Shown here piece by piece: positions 1 through 7,058 of a stretch of DNA of 14,065 bases. The position numbers and the translations under genes are program-made. Each line of letters starts with the position of its first letter. Positions within the stretch are counted from its first letter, which is position 1. The notes below the pieces were generated by a model. That model had not been told where the DNA came from. It did no database searches and saw only the letters and a program-made list of their open reading frames with translations. Location of the stretch: NCBI GenBank assembly GCA_035641315.1, contig DASQUK010000167.1:1-14065 (forward strand), given 5' to 3'. The stretch is from DASQUK01 sp035641315 (GTDB lineage: Bacteria; Actinomycetota; Acidimicrobiia; Acidimicrobiales; VFJN01).

Positions 1-860
1 ACGAACACCCGGTGCACCCCGGCGTCACAGAACAGGCGCTGCACGGTGGTGCCATCGATGATGGTGCCGTCGATCAACCGGCCTTGGCCGCGGCGCTCGA
101 GGTCATCGAGGGTGGTAACCACATTGAGGTGGGGGCGGTGACGGCCGCCGCGGCGGTGTTGTTGGTGGTCGAGGAACCAGCGGCACACGTCGGCCAGGGC
201 GTCGGCGCGGCGGCGGGCGGGGCTGCGCTCGGGCTCCCCGTCCAGGTCTTTGGTGGTGGCGAGGCGGATGGCGGTCTCGATGAGCGAGCCGGCTTCGGGA
301 TCGAAGCTGCCCCGCAGCTCGCGGCGCCCGTCCAGGATCCGCGACACATGCAGCGACCGCTGCGGTTGGGGTGTGTCGGGCGGGTCGTCGAGGACGGCGT
401 CGGCGTAACGGGCCCAGGCCTGCATCCTGGTCGCGGTCTCGGTCACCGACAGGTCGCCGAAGCCGGGGACGAGCTCGGTTTCGTGTTGGGCGAACAGGCC
501 GGTGGTGCGGTCGGTGAGGTTGGCGACGATGGCTTGCACCTGCCCACCCGACAACCGACCCTCCCCATAAGCGGCAGATGTCACGGGCAGTTGACGGAGC
601 CGGCGGGCGGTCTTCGTCGCCAGCGTGGCGTCGCGGCTCGTGTGGCTGGCCCGGTGTCGCAGCCAGGCGGTCATGGAGGTGGCGCCGTCGTTGCGCCACA
701 CCTCGGCCCCATCGTGCTCGCCGACGGCGGCAACGAGTTTGGCGTGGAGTCGGTCTGCGAGCCCGAACGCTTGGGCTAATACATCATTGTCGACGGGCAG
801 GTCGAGACCATCGATGGCGTCAGCCAACGGCTGAAGGACGGCGCTGACCTGCTCGGACAT
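1..860 (-). CDS. DUF222 / 13E12 repeat family protein, left copy, 3' end cut by the window
   Basis: The reading frame is open from ATG at 860 to the window edge and gives 286 residues of the DUF222 domain. It begins MSEQVSAVLQPLADAID and includes the family-like stretches AWLRHRA (66-71), TARRLRQLP and RADALADVCRWFLDH. Family members usually continue into a C-terminal HNH nuclease domain; that part lies outside the window and is not seen. In Mycobacterium tuberculosis the family makes up the REP13E12 repeats, one of which serves as a prophage attachment site. The gene reads outward from the cluster and is the mirror of the gene starting at 13768. The first 71 codons are almost identical between the copies, after which they diverge. 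No Shine-Dalgarno is visible; the promoter layout suggests a leaderless message. Biochemical role unknown; nuclease activity is only inferred from the family. Confidence 0.9.
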   Translation of the reverse strand, partial: MSEQVSAVLQPLADAIDGLDLPVDNDVLAQAFGLADRLHAKLVAAVGEHDGAEVWRNDGATSMTAWLRHRASHTSRDATLATKTARRLRQLPVTSAAYGEGRLSGGQVQAIVANLTDRTTGLFAQHETELVPGFGDLSVTETATRMQAWARYADAVLDDPPDTPQPQRSLHVSRILDGRRELRGSFDPEAGSLIETAIRLATTKDLDGEPERSPARRRADALADVCRWFLDHQQHRRGGRHRPHLNVVTTLDDLERRGQGRLIDGTIIDGTTVQRLFCDAGVHRVF

Positions 861-911
861 ACCGCTAGCGTACTAGTGTTCCCATAGCCAGGCAAGTCGA
901 TTTGAGCAAAT
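860..911 (-). promoter_or_regulatory. Promoter and LexA-like box of the left DUF222 gene
   Basis: Read on the minus strand, the stretch holds a palindrome ATTTG-CT-CAAAT (911-900), a TTGCCT -35-like hexamer, and TACGCT, which fits the actinobacterial TANNNT -10 and ends 7 nt before the ATG. That spacing would put the transcript start at the ATG itself. GGGAAC-ACTA-GTACGC (883-868) overlaps the -10 and resembles the actinobacterial SOS box CGAAC-N4-GTTCG, with a mismatch in each half. The same layout is present in the right copy. Confidence 0.5.
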
Positions 912-980
912 AATCGCCGTTACAATCACCAAATAACACACCGCCGCCAAACGTTCCAACGTCATCATTGCGTTTCCCCC

Positions 981-1098
981 GGAAGCGACGCCCCAGCGTC
1001 GCTTCCTACGTGCCGAAAGCCACGACCCGGAGCCGGTGTCAAGGCCGGCCGCAGGCCGTCCGCAGGGCTTGGCCTTGACACCGGCGGAGGGCCGTGGC
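981..1098 (-). repeat. Tandem hairpins at the inner end of the left DUF222 unit
   Basis: Two inverted repeats stand 12 nt apart. The outer one (1019-1098, 80 nt) has 9-bp outer arms (with one G-U pair), a 4x4 internal loop, perfect 15-bp arms GCCGGTGTCAAGGCC / GGCCTTGACACCGGC (1071-1085 with 1032-1046) and a 24-nt loop. The inner one (981-1006) has perfect 11-bp arms GGAAGCGACGC / GCGTCGCTTCC around 4 nt. Both recur with identical sizes and spacing at 13520-13637. The outer hairpin lies 23 nt past the stop of the oxidoreductase gene ending at 1122, so it could also terminate that transcript. Confidence 0.85.
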
Positions 1099-1121
1099 AC
1101 CCACGCGCTCACGCCGCGCCG

Positions 1122-2006
1122 CTAGCCCCGAACCTCCGCGATCACCTCATCCGCATACCGCCGCAACGCGTCAACCTTCTCCTGCAGCGTCTCGGTGTCA
1201 CGCTCGTGCTGGTACCCCGAGAACCTCCCAAATCCCCCACCGGTGTGCGTCACGCCCAGCTCTGCAAGCCGTCGCACCCCATCGGCAGTAAACGACTCCG
1301 CCCCGGTGGCATGGATCTCGAACGGCAGCTCCCCACGACCGCACTCGAGACGCAGCTCACGCAGCCGCGCAGTGACTCGCGCAAGCTCGTCGAACGCCAT
1401 GCCCGCCCCGATCCACCCGTCCCCGAACGCCGCCGCCCGCCGGAGGAGCGCCTCCGAGTGACCGCCGACGAGGATCTTCACCGGCCCCGACGGCGCCGGG
1501 TTCAGCTTGATCGGCGGAACCTCGTAGAACCTGCCGTGGTACTCGAAGTAATCACCGCCGGCGAGGCCCCGGATGATCGCGATGCACTCGTCGAACCGCC
1601 GGCTCCGCCCCTCCCAAGGCAGCCCCACGACCTCGTAGTCGTCGGGCCAGGGGCTGGTCCCGACGCCGAGGTGGAAGCGGTTCCCCGTGATCACCGCGAG
1701 CGACGTGACCTCCTTGGCGAAGATCACCGGATGCCGGATCGGCAGCTTCGTGACGCTGGTGTAGAAGCCGATCCGCTCGGTCACCGCCGCCATGGTGGCG
1801 ATCGCGACCATTGGCTCGACGAACGGCTTGTTCTCGAGGAACTCCCGCGAACCGTCCGGCGTGTACGGATACCGGGACTCGGACTCGCGGGGATAGCAGA
1901 TGCTGTCGGGCACGCTGATGCCGTCGTACCCCGCCTCCTCCGCTGCCCGGGCGAGGGGCGCGTAGAACGACGGGTCGACCATCGCAACCGAGGCGGTGAA
2001 CTTCAC
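1122..2006 (-). CDS. LLM class (luciferase-like) F420/FMN-dependent oxidoreductase
   Basis: The 294-residue protein is a luciferase-like TIM-barrel flavoenzyme. It starts KFTASVAMVDPSFYAPLARA and shows the family signatures AEEAGYDGISVPDS, the strand TERIGFYTSVTKLPIRHP, the cofactor-loop stretch RFHLGVGTSPWPDDY, RRFDE, and VKILVGGHSEALLRRAAAFGDGW. Actinobacterial relatives mostly use coenzyme F420, but FMN cannot be excluded from sequence. The longer open frame reaches 2093, but GTG at 2006 is preferred: homology begins there, and it forms a GTGA overlap with the stop of the cupin-like gene, so the two are translationally coupled. The substrate is unknown. An 80-nt hairpin follows 23 nt after the stop. 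Confidence 0.88.
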   Translation of the reverse strand: MKFTASVAMVDPSFYAPLARAAEEAGYDGISVPDSICYPRESESRYPYTPDGSREFLENKPFVEPMVAIATMAAVTERIGFYTSVTKLPIRHPVIFAKEVTSLAVITGNRFHLGVGTSPWPDDYEVVGLPWEGRSRRFDECIAIIRGLAGGDYFEYHGRFYEVPPIKLNPAPSGPVKILVGGHSEALLRRAAAFGDGWIGAGMAFDELARVTARLRELRLECGRGELPFEIHATGAESFTADGVRRLAELGVTHTGGGFGRFSGYQHERDTETLQEKVDALRRYADEVIAEVRG

Positions 2007-2746
2007 GACCCACCGTCCGGGAAGGCGAGCAGCGCGACCCGCGCCCCAATCTCGCCGGCCACCACGGTCGGTGACGACCCCGGGTCGCACCACCGGACGG
2101 CACCGGGCCCCACCGGCACGCCAGCATCGCCCGCCCCAACCGCTGCCCCGTCGACGACCACGAGCCAGGCGCCGGCGCTCCCGATCTCCGGCGCCTGCAC
2201 GTCCTGCCCCGCAGCACAGTCGGCGACGGCGATCACGAGGCCGTCGGCATCGTCGACCAGGCGGGTCCAGCCGCCCGGCCCCGGTGCGGCGACCACGGAC
2301 CGCAGGTCCAGCGTGAGGCTGCGGCGGCCATTGGGGTCCCGGCCCAGCCGTCCCAAGCGATCCGCCAGCTCGTGCCGCGACTCGGGCATGTAGGAGATGC
2401 CCATGTCGGTGGTCCCCCGCAGCGTGAGGTAGCTGTAGCCGCCGTCACCAGCCCGCAGCGGACCGTAGGGCGTGAACCTGTCGGCGTAGTGCAGGCATCC
2501 CGCCGCCACCGGGTGGGAGCCGATCCTCCCGGCACCCCAGCCCACGTACTGGAACTGGTCCACGGTGTGAAAGTGCGTGCGCAACGGCGGCTGCCCCGGC
2601 GGCGTGTCGACCCGGTAGGCCTGCGGCTCGGACAGGCCATGGTGGGGGTTGTCGTAGCGACCGTCGGCGGCCTGGCCCACGTAGGCGACCAGCCGCACGC
2701 TCCCGCCATCCGTCAACGCCGGCTCCTGGTGCTCGATCCAGTCCAC
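2003..2746 (-). CDS. Cupin-like (probably bicupin) protein of unknown function
   Basis: The protein has 247 residues. The N-terminal half holds a cupin-like block with THFH (57-60) followed by QFQYVGWG and LHYADRF; H58, H60 and H86 are candidate metal ligands. The C-terminal half repeats a weaker beta-barrel pattern (AWLVVVDGAAVG, then VALLAFPDG), which suggests a bicupin. Upstream in-frame starts exist at 2764, 2818 and beyond, but GTG at 2746 has GGGAGGGG 8 nt before it, and the sequence farther upstream drops in GC at third positions and looks intergenic. The stop overlaps the GTG of the oxidoreductase gene (GTGA). It could be a dioxygenase, an isomerase or a binding protein; the reaction cannot be assigned. 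Confidence 0.7.
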   Translation of the reverse strand: MDWIEHQEPALTDGGSVRLVAYVGQAADGRYDNPHHGLSEPQAYRVDTPPGQPPLRTHFHTVDQFQYVGWGAGRIGSHPVAAGCLHYADRFTPYGPLRAGDGGYSYLTLRGTTDMGISYMPESRHELADRLGRLGRDPNGRRSLTLDLRSVVAAPGPGGWTRLVDDADGLVIAVADCAAGQDVQAPEIGSAGAWLVVVDGAAVGAGDAGVPVGPGAVRWCDPGSSPTVVAGEIGARVALLAFPDGGS

Positions 2747-2898
2747 GGCTGTTGCCCCTCCCATTGCGGCGAGCTGCCGCGATGTGACAATACTGTCTCC
2801 CGGTCGGTGATTGTCCATGAAGCAGTCACTCAAACGGTCGTTTGGGTATCGCCAGATCGCCGGGTTTCCGCGGAGCCGAAGTTCGAGGGGGGCCTTCG
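2747..2898. promoter_or_regulatory. Divergent promoter region with an operator-like palindrome
   Basis: This 152-bp gap between divergent genes is visibly richer in A/T than its flanks. ACTCAAACG-GT-CGTTTGGGT (2828-2847) is a 9-bp-arm palindrome with one mismatch, in the size range of TetR/GntR operators. A second weaker palindrome, GACAATACTGTC (2786-2797), matches at 10 of 12 positions. For the leftward gene, TGGACA then, 16-19 nt later, CAGTATTGT is a possible -35/-10. CCGGTCGGT at 2800-2808 recurs at 5850-5858. No regulator gene is in the window. The operator role is inferred. Confidence 0.45.
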
Positions 2899-2991
2899 AT
2901 GGAACGCAGGATCCGCGTCCCAAACGTGGCCGAGCTGGAGGCCCACAACACCTACAACCCGGACTTCGACCACGCCTGGCTCGAGCAGTAG
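2899..2991 (+). CDS. Small ORF, 30 residues, upstream of the second oxidoreductase
   Basis: ATG at 2899 follows a strong ribosome-binding site (GAGGGGGG at about 2885-2892, 6-7 nt spacing). The product starts MERRIRVPNVAELEAHNTYN and ends DFDHAWLEQ. Nearly all third codon positions are G or C, as in the neighbouring real genes. The stop at 2991 is followed at once by GGAGG for the next gene, so the two would be co-translated. I do not recognise a family. The product is charged, has no membrane segment and no cysteines. It may be a genuine small protein, a leader peptide, or the N-terminal remnant of a longer gene. Confidence 0.55.
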   Translation: MERRIRVPNVAELEAHNTYNPDFDHAWLEQ

Positions 2992-3009
2992 CGGAGGACA
3001 CCTGAATCC

Positions 3010-4170
3010 ATGAGCTATTTCGCCCTGCGCTTCGACCTGCGGAACCCGCCGCTCGCGGGCACCTCGATGCAGGAGCGCTACCAGGCCGCGCTGGACATGA
3101 CCGAGTGGGCGGACCGGCTGGGCTTCGTGTCGGTCACCCTGTCGGAGCACCACGGCAGCGACGACGGCTACCTGCCCAGCCCCGTGGCCATGGCGGCGGC
3201 GATCGCGGCACGGACGCAGACCATCCGCATCACCATCGCCGCTCTGGTGGCGGCGTTCCACGATCCGCTGCGGCTGGCCGAGGACATCGCCGTGGTCGAC
3301 CTCGTCAGCGGTGGGCGCCTCGACGTGGTGATCACCAACGGCTACGTCGCGCGCGAGTTCGCCATGTTCGACCAGCCGCTGTCCGAGCGGGCCCGCCGCA
3401 CCGGTGAGATGGTGGAGACCCTCCGCCGGGCGTGGAGTGGCGAGCCGTTCGAGTTCCGCGGCCGCGCGGCACGGGTCATGCCCACGCCCGCGCAGCCCGG
3501 CGGTCCCCGCATCCTGCTCGGCGGGAGCAGCGAAGCCGCCGCCCGCCGGGCGGCGCGCATCGGGGACGGCTTCATCCCGTCGACCCCCGAAGTGTGGAAG
3601 TACTACCGAGACGAGCTCGTCAACCTGGGCCGGCCCGATCCGGGGCCCTACCGGGGCGGGGACACCGGGTTCTTCCACCTGGCCAGCGATCCCGACGACG
3701 GTTGGCGGCGGATCGGTCCCTACGCCATGCACGAGGCCAACTCCTACGGCCAATGGATGGCCGATGGCGGGGTCGGCGCCGCCGGGGGCTACGTGCCGAT
3801 GACCGATCTCGAGGCGCTCCGGGCCTCCGGGCAGTACCGGGTCATGACGCCGGCGGAGTTGGTGGCCCACCTGCACGACCAGGGCCCGCACGGCTTGGCG
3901 GCGTTCCATCCCATGATGGGTGGCATCCCGCCCGACGTGGCCTGGTCGAGCCTGCGGCTGTTCGAGGACGAGGTGCTGCCACTCCTGAGCGAGCGTCCCG
4001 TAGGGCGAGAGAGCGAGCCCGGCCCGAGCGGCCGTGGGAGCGGGAGACAACACGTCGACAGCCCGAGCGGCCCGGCCGAAGGCCAAGAGCGGGGAGCAAC
4101 CGACCAACCGCTACCGTCGTCCGCACCTGTCGGCCGCGCGACCCGAGGAGGGCCACGTGGAACTGCCTGA
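3010..4170 (+). CDS. LLM class (luciferase-like) flavin/F420-dependent monooxygenase
   Basis: The 386-residue protein has a luciferase-like core. Visible motifs are YQAALDMTEWADRLGF, SVTLSEHHGSDDGYLPSP (bacterial-luciferase type), ALVAAFHDPLRLAEDIAVVD, GRLDVVITNGY, RGRAARVMPTPAQPGGP and RILLGGSSEAAARRAARIGDGF. It belongs to a different subgroup from the protein ending at 1122. GGAGG stands 12 nt before the ATG. The core ends near LFEDEVLPLL (residue 326); the last 60 residues are a Gly/Arg/Ser/Pro-rich tail not expected in this family. The gene overlaps the next one by 14 bp, so translation is likely coupled to the ligase. The substrate is unknown; hydroxylation or Baeyer-Villiger-type oxidation of a CoA-activated or free acid fits the neighbour but is inference. 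Confidence 0.88.
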   Translation: MSYFALRFDLRNPPLAGTSMQERYQAALDMTEWADRLGFVSVTLSEHHGSDDGYLPSPVAMAAAIAARTQTIRITIAALVAAFHDPLRLAEDIAVVDLVSGGRLDVVITNGYVAREFAMFDQPLSERARRTGEMVETLRRAWSGEPFEFRGRAARVMPTPAQPGGPRILLGGSSEAAARRAARIGDGFIPSTPEVWKYYRDELVNLGRPDPGPYRGGDTGFFHLASDPDDGWRRIGPYAMHEANSYGQWMADGGVGAAGGYVPMTDLEALRASGQYRVMTPAELVAHLHDQGPHGLAAFHPMMGGIPPDVAWSSLRLFEDEVLPLLSERPVGRESEPGPSGRGSGRQHVDSPSGPAEGQERGATDQPLPSSAPVGRATRGGPRGTA

Positions 4171-5815
4171 CCTGGACTACCGACCGACGATGCCGGACGT
4201 GATCCGCCACGCCGCCGCGACCTTCGGCGGCAACGACTTCATCGTCATGCCCGACCGCCGCATGAGCTTCGCGGCGGCCGAGGCGGCGTCCCGGCGGGTG
4301 GGCAAGCAGCTGCTGGCGGCCGGGGTCGCCAAGGGCACGCGCGTCGGGTTCATGTTCCCCTACGGCACCGAGTGGATCGTGGCGTGGCTGGCGACTGCCC
4401 GCATCGGCGCCGTCGGCATGCCGTTCAGCACGTCGTACAAGCCGGCCGAGCTGCGCAAGGCGCTGCGCTTCGGCGACGTCGACACGCTGCTGGTGCCGCC
4501 GACGATGTTCGGCCAGGATCTCCTGGCCTACGTCGAGGACGCGGTCCCCGGACTGGCCGAGGCGGGGCCCGAGCCGCTGCGCATCCCGGCGCTGCCGTTG
4601 CTGCGGCACGTGCGGGTGAGCGGTCCCAGCGACCGGCCCTGGGCCAAGGCGCTGTCGCTGGACTTCCGGGCGGGCGACGGCAGCGACGGCAGGGACAACG
4701 GCAGCGGTGGCGACGAGGCGATCGACGACGAGTTCTTCGAGGCCGTCGAGGCCCAGGTCACGCCGGCAGACCTCATGATCACGATCTTCACCTCGGGGAC
4801 CACGAGCGACCCCAAGGGCGTGGTCCACACCCACGGCAACTTCCTACGCCACGGCGCCAACCTGGCCCGCTTCGCCGGGCTGACCGCCGACTCGCGCCGC
4901 CTGTGCGCCATGCCGTTCTTCTGGATCGGCGGCGTCGGCCTGACGGTCAACATGGCCCTCGCGGTGGGCAGCGCCATCCTCTGCGTCGAGAAGTTCGAGC
5001 CCGAGGCCGTGCTCGACCTCATGGAGGCCGAGGGGGCGACGGAGCTGGCGGTGTGGCCCCAGCTGGGCCAGCGGATGCAGCACTACATCGCCGAGTCCGG
5101 CCGCGACGTGAGCAAGATCCCGGCGTTCGCGCCCCCGCCCACCCCCGACTTCGAGCTGCGCCACAACTCGCTCGGCATGACCGAGACCATGGGGCCGCAC
5201 TCGGCGCCCGGGCCCGAGGCCGACCGGGTGCTCCCCGAGGAGATGCGGGGGTCGTTCGGCCTGCTCGTCCCCCATGTCCAGCACCGCATCGCCGACCCCG
5301 ACACCAACGCCACCCTGGGCGAGGGCGAGGTGGGCGAGGTCTGCATCCGCGGCTACAGCGTCATGAACGGGCTGTACAAGCGCGAGCGCCACGAGACCTT
5401 CGACGACGACGGCTGGTACCACACGGGCGACAAGGGCGAGATCCGTGGCGGCTACCTGTACTTCTACGGCCGCCTGAGCGAGATGATCAAGACGTCGGGA
5501 TCCAACGTGGCGCCACGCGAGGTCGAGCTGGCCCTCGAGTCGTTCCCCGAGGTGGGCCTGGCGGTGGTGGTGGGCATCCCGGATGCAGAGCGGGGTGAGG
5601 CGGTCGCTGCCGCCCTGGTGCCGGCGCCAGCGATGAGCATCGATGCCGTCGAGACGCTCCGGCGCGTCGCCGACGAGCTGTCGAACTACAAGGTGCCGCG
5701 GCGGGTGCTCGTGCTCGAGGACGGCGAGATGCCCTACCTCGCCAACGGCAAGCCCGACCGGCTGACCGTCCGGGCCCTGCTCGCCGAGCGGGCCGCCGAG
5801 GTGCAGTGGCGCTAG
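4157..5815 (+). CDS. Class I adenylate-forming enzyme, acyl-CoA synthetase type
   Basis: The 552-residue protein (ATP + acid + CoA to acyl-CoA) carries most core motifs: A3 P-loop TIFTSGTTSDPKG (about 209-221), A5 LGMTETMG (about 338-346), A7 YHTGDKGE (about 421), hinge GRLSEMIKTSGSNVAPREVE (about 438-457) and A10 LANGKPDR with the adenylation lysine near 533. GTG at 4157 is chosen because GAGGAGG lies just upstream and family similarity starts at LPDLDYRPTMPDVIRHAA; the open frame to 4034 only reads the tail of the previous gene. The Gly-Gly-Ala-Pro adenine-binding segment normally found before A5 is not visible; the stretch reads IPAFAPPPTPDFE. The acid it activates is not predictable. Confidence 0.88.
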   Translation: MELPDLDYRPTMPDVIRHAAATFGGNDFIVMPDRRMSFAAAEAASRRVGKQLLAAGVAKGTRVGFMFPYGTEWIVAWLATARIGAVGMPFSTSYKPAELRKALRFGDVDTLLVPPTMFGQDLLAYVEDAVPGLAEAGPEPLRIPALPLLRHVRVSGPSDRPWAKALSLDFRAGDGSDGRDNGSGGDEAIDDEFFEAVEAQVTPADLMITIFTSGTTSDPKGVVHTHGNFLRHGANLARFAGLTADSRRLCAMPFFWIGGVGLTVNMALAVGSAILCVEKFEPEAVLDLMEAEGATELAVWPQLGQRMQHYIAESGRDVSKIPAFAPPPTPDFELRHNSLGMTETMGPHSAPGPEADRVLPEEMRGSFGLLVPHVQHRIADPDTNATLGEGEVGEVCIRGYSVMNGLYKRERHETFDDDGWYHTGDKGEIRGGYLYFYGRLSEMIKTSGSNVAPREVELALESFPEVGLAVVVGIPDAERGEAVAAALVPAPAMSIDAVETLRRVADELSNYKVPRRVLVLEDGEMPYLANGKPDRLTVRALLAERAAEVQWR

Positions 5816-5844
5816 GGATGCCGCCCCGCGTCCGATCCCTTTCT

Positions 5845-5918
5845 ACCATCCGGTCGGTTGGTGATACATTGGCGTCAACTGCGAAGCCCGGGTGGGGCTG
5901 GCATAGGGGGGTGAGTTC
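5845..5918 (+). promoter_or_regulatory. Probable promoter and operator of the ABC importer operon
   Basis: The 103-bp gap after the ligase holds an extended -10, TG-A-TACATT (5862-5870), with no good -35. An imperfect 18-bp palindrome, ACCATCCGGTCGGTTGGT (5845-5862, 14 of 18 positions symmetric), abuts it and could be a repressor site. It contains CCGGTCGGT, also found at 2800-2808 in the divergent region. AGGGGGG at 5905-5911 is the ribosome-binding site for the GTG at 5919. No terminator-like hairpin is seen after the ligase, so read-through is possible. Confidence 0.4.
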
Positions 5919-7058
5919 GTGCTGCGCACCGTTGGCCAGAAGCTGCTCCATCTGGTTCCGGTCCTCTTCCTCGTGAGCCTGGCCACGTTCTTCATGCTGG
6001 AGCTCATCCCCGGTGACCCGGCGGCGGTGATCCTGGGCCCGGACGGGACGCCCGAGCAGTACGCGCAGCTCCGCGACGAGATGGGCCTCGACGAGCCGGT
6101 GCTCGAGCGCTACGTGAGCTGGCTGGGCGACACCGTGCGGGGCGACCTGGGGCGGTCCCTGGTGCCGCCGGTGCAGGACGTGCGGGAGATGATCCAGTCG
6201 CGGCTGCCGGTCACGCTGGAGCTGGCGGCGCTGGCGATCGTGATGTCGTTGGCGTTGGCGGTGCCGGTGGCGTTGTACGCCGCCTATCGGGCGGGTTACC
6301 GCTTCGACCGCACGGCCAACAGCTTCGCCTTCGGGGCCATCTCGGTGCCGAGCTTCCTGGCGGCGCTGCTGTTGGTGTTCTTCCTCGTGTTCCACCCCGA
6401 CATCGTGAGGTGGTTGGCCCTGATCGCCGGTCTGGGGCTGACCGCCTGGCTGGCGCAGCGCGCCCTGCGGCTGGCGCAGGAGTACCCCGCCGGGCAGGGC
6501 CGCACCCGCTACCTGGCGCTGGGGCTGGGTGGTGCGCTCCTCGTGCTGCTGGTCACCCTGTTCCTGTGGGGCAACTGGCCGGAGTTCCCCCGGCAGGGCT
6601 TCGTCCGCCTGACGTCCGACGAGGGCATCTGGGCCAACCTGCGCCACGCGTTCCTGCCGGCTCTCACCCTGGCGCTCACCGAGGCGGCCGTGTTCATGCG
6701 GCTGCTGCGCAGCGACCTGATATCCACGCTGCAAGACGACTTCATCCTGTCGGCCAAGGCCAAGGGCATGCCGGTGTGGCGGATCCTGGTGCGTGACGCG
6801 CTGCGGCCGTCGTCGTTCTCGCTCATCACCGTGGCCGGTGTCGCGTTGGGCCGGCTGATCGGGGGCACGGTGATCGTCGAGACGATCTTCAACCTGCCGG
6901 GGATGGGGACGATGATCGTCGACGCCATCGGTGCCCACGACTTCCGCGTCGTGCAGGCCGGTGTGCTCGTCATCGCTGTCTTCTACGTGACGCTCAACGC
7001 CATCATCGACATCTCGTACGCCTATCTGGACCCGAGGATCCGCCGTGGCCGAGTCTGA
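5919..7058 (+). CDS. ABC importer permease, DppB/OppB type, with two extra membrane helices
   Basis: The 379-residue inner-membrane subunit of a dipeptide/oligopeptide-type importer shows the DppB pattern: an N-terminal helix (10-30), an extracytoplasmic stretch with ELIPGDPAAVILG and LGRSL, helices at about 101-122 and 136-158, the ATPase-contacting EAA loop SAKAKGMPVWRILVRDALRP (278-297), then NLPGMGTM and the C-terminal DPRIRRGR. It is longer than the usual 305-340 residues because about 80 residues after SVPSFLAALLLVFF contain two more hydrophobic segments (163-183 and 198-217). GTG at 5919 follows AGGGGGG. The 3' end overlaps the next permease by 14 bp. The substrate could be peptides, nickel, opines or sugars; the family covers all of these. 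Confidence 0.9.
   Translation: MLRTVGQKLLHLVPVLFLVSLATFFMLELIPGDPAAVILGPDGTPEQYAQLRDEMGLDEPVLERYVSWLGDTVRGDLGRSLVPPVQDVREMIQSRLPVTLELAALAIVMSLALAVPVALYAAYRAGYRFDRTANSFAFGAISVPSFLAALLLVFFLVFHPDIVRWLALIAGLGLTAWLAQRALRLAQEYPAGQGRTRYLALGLGGALLVLLVTLFLWGNWPEFPRQGFVRLTSDEGIWANLRHAFLPALTLALTEAAVFMRLLRSDLISTLQDDFILSAKAKGMPVWRILVRDALRPSSFSLITVAGVALGRLIGGTVIVETIFNLPGMGTMIVDAIGAHDFRVVQAGVLVIAVFYVTLNAIIDISYAYLDPRIRRGRV

Larger units (their letters stand above)
1..1098 (-). repeat. Left hairpin-ended DUF222 unit (inverted copy of 13520-14065)
   Basis: Reverse-complementing this stretch reproduces the right end of the window. Similarity begins exactly at the outer edge of the 80-nt hairpin (1098 against 13520) and continues through both hairpins, the promoter and the DUF222 start. 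Beyond that edge the flanks (sequence after 1099 against sequence before 13519) are unrelated. The other end of the unit is outside the window, so neither its full length nor any target-site duplication can be judged. Calling it mobile is inference. Confidence 0.75.

Noticed and set aside
873..1112. Matching ORFs over the hairpins in both units (minus 873-1112 and plus 13437-13763), sharing RPSAGVKAKP-like and RRKRRWGVASG peptides
   Set aside because: The shared peptide comes from the inverted-repeat DNA. The frames start in unrelated flanks and lose register after the short hairpin, so protein-level conservation is not supported.
2747..3001. Upstream extension of the cupin-like gene to starts at 2764, 2818 or 3001
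   Set aside because: GTG at 2746 has a strong ribosome-binding site, while the upstream codons lose GC bias and run through palindromes and over the small ORF on the other strand.
2830..4107. 425-codon minus-strand open frame antisense to the second oxidoreductase
   Set aside because: The plus-strand protein has clear luciferase-family motifs; this frame has none and would read through the divergent promoter.
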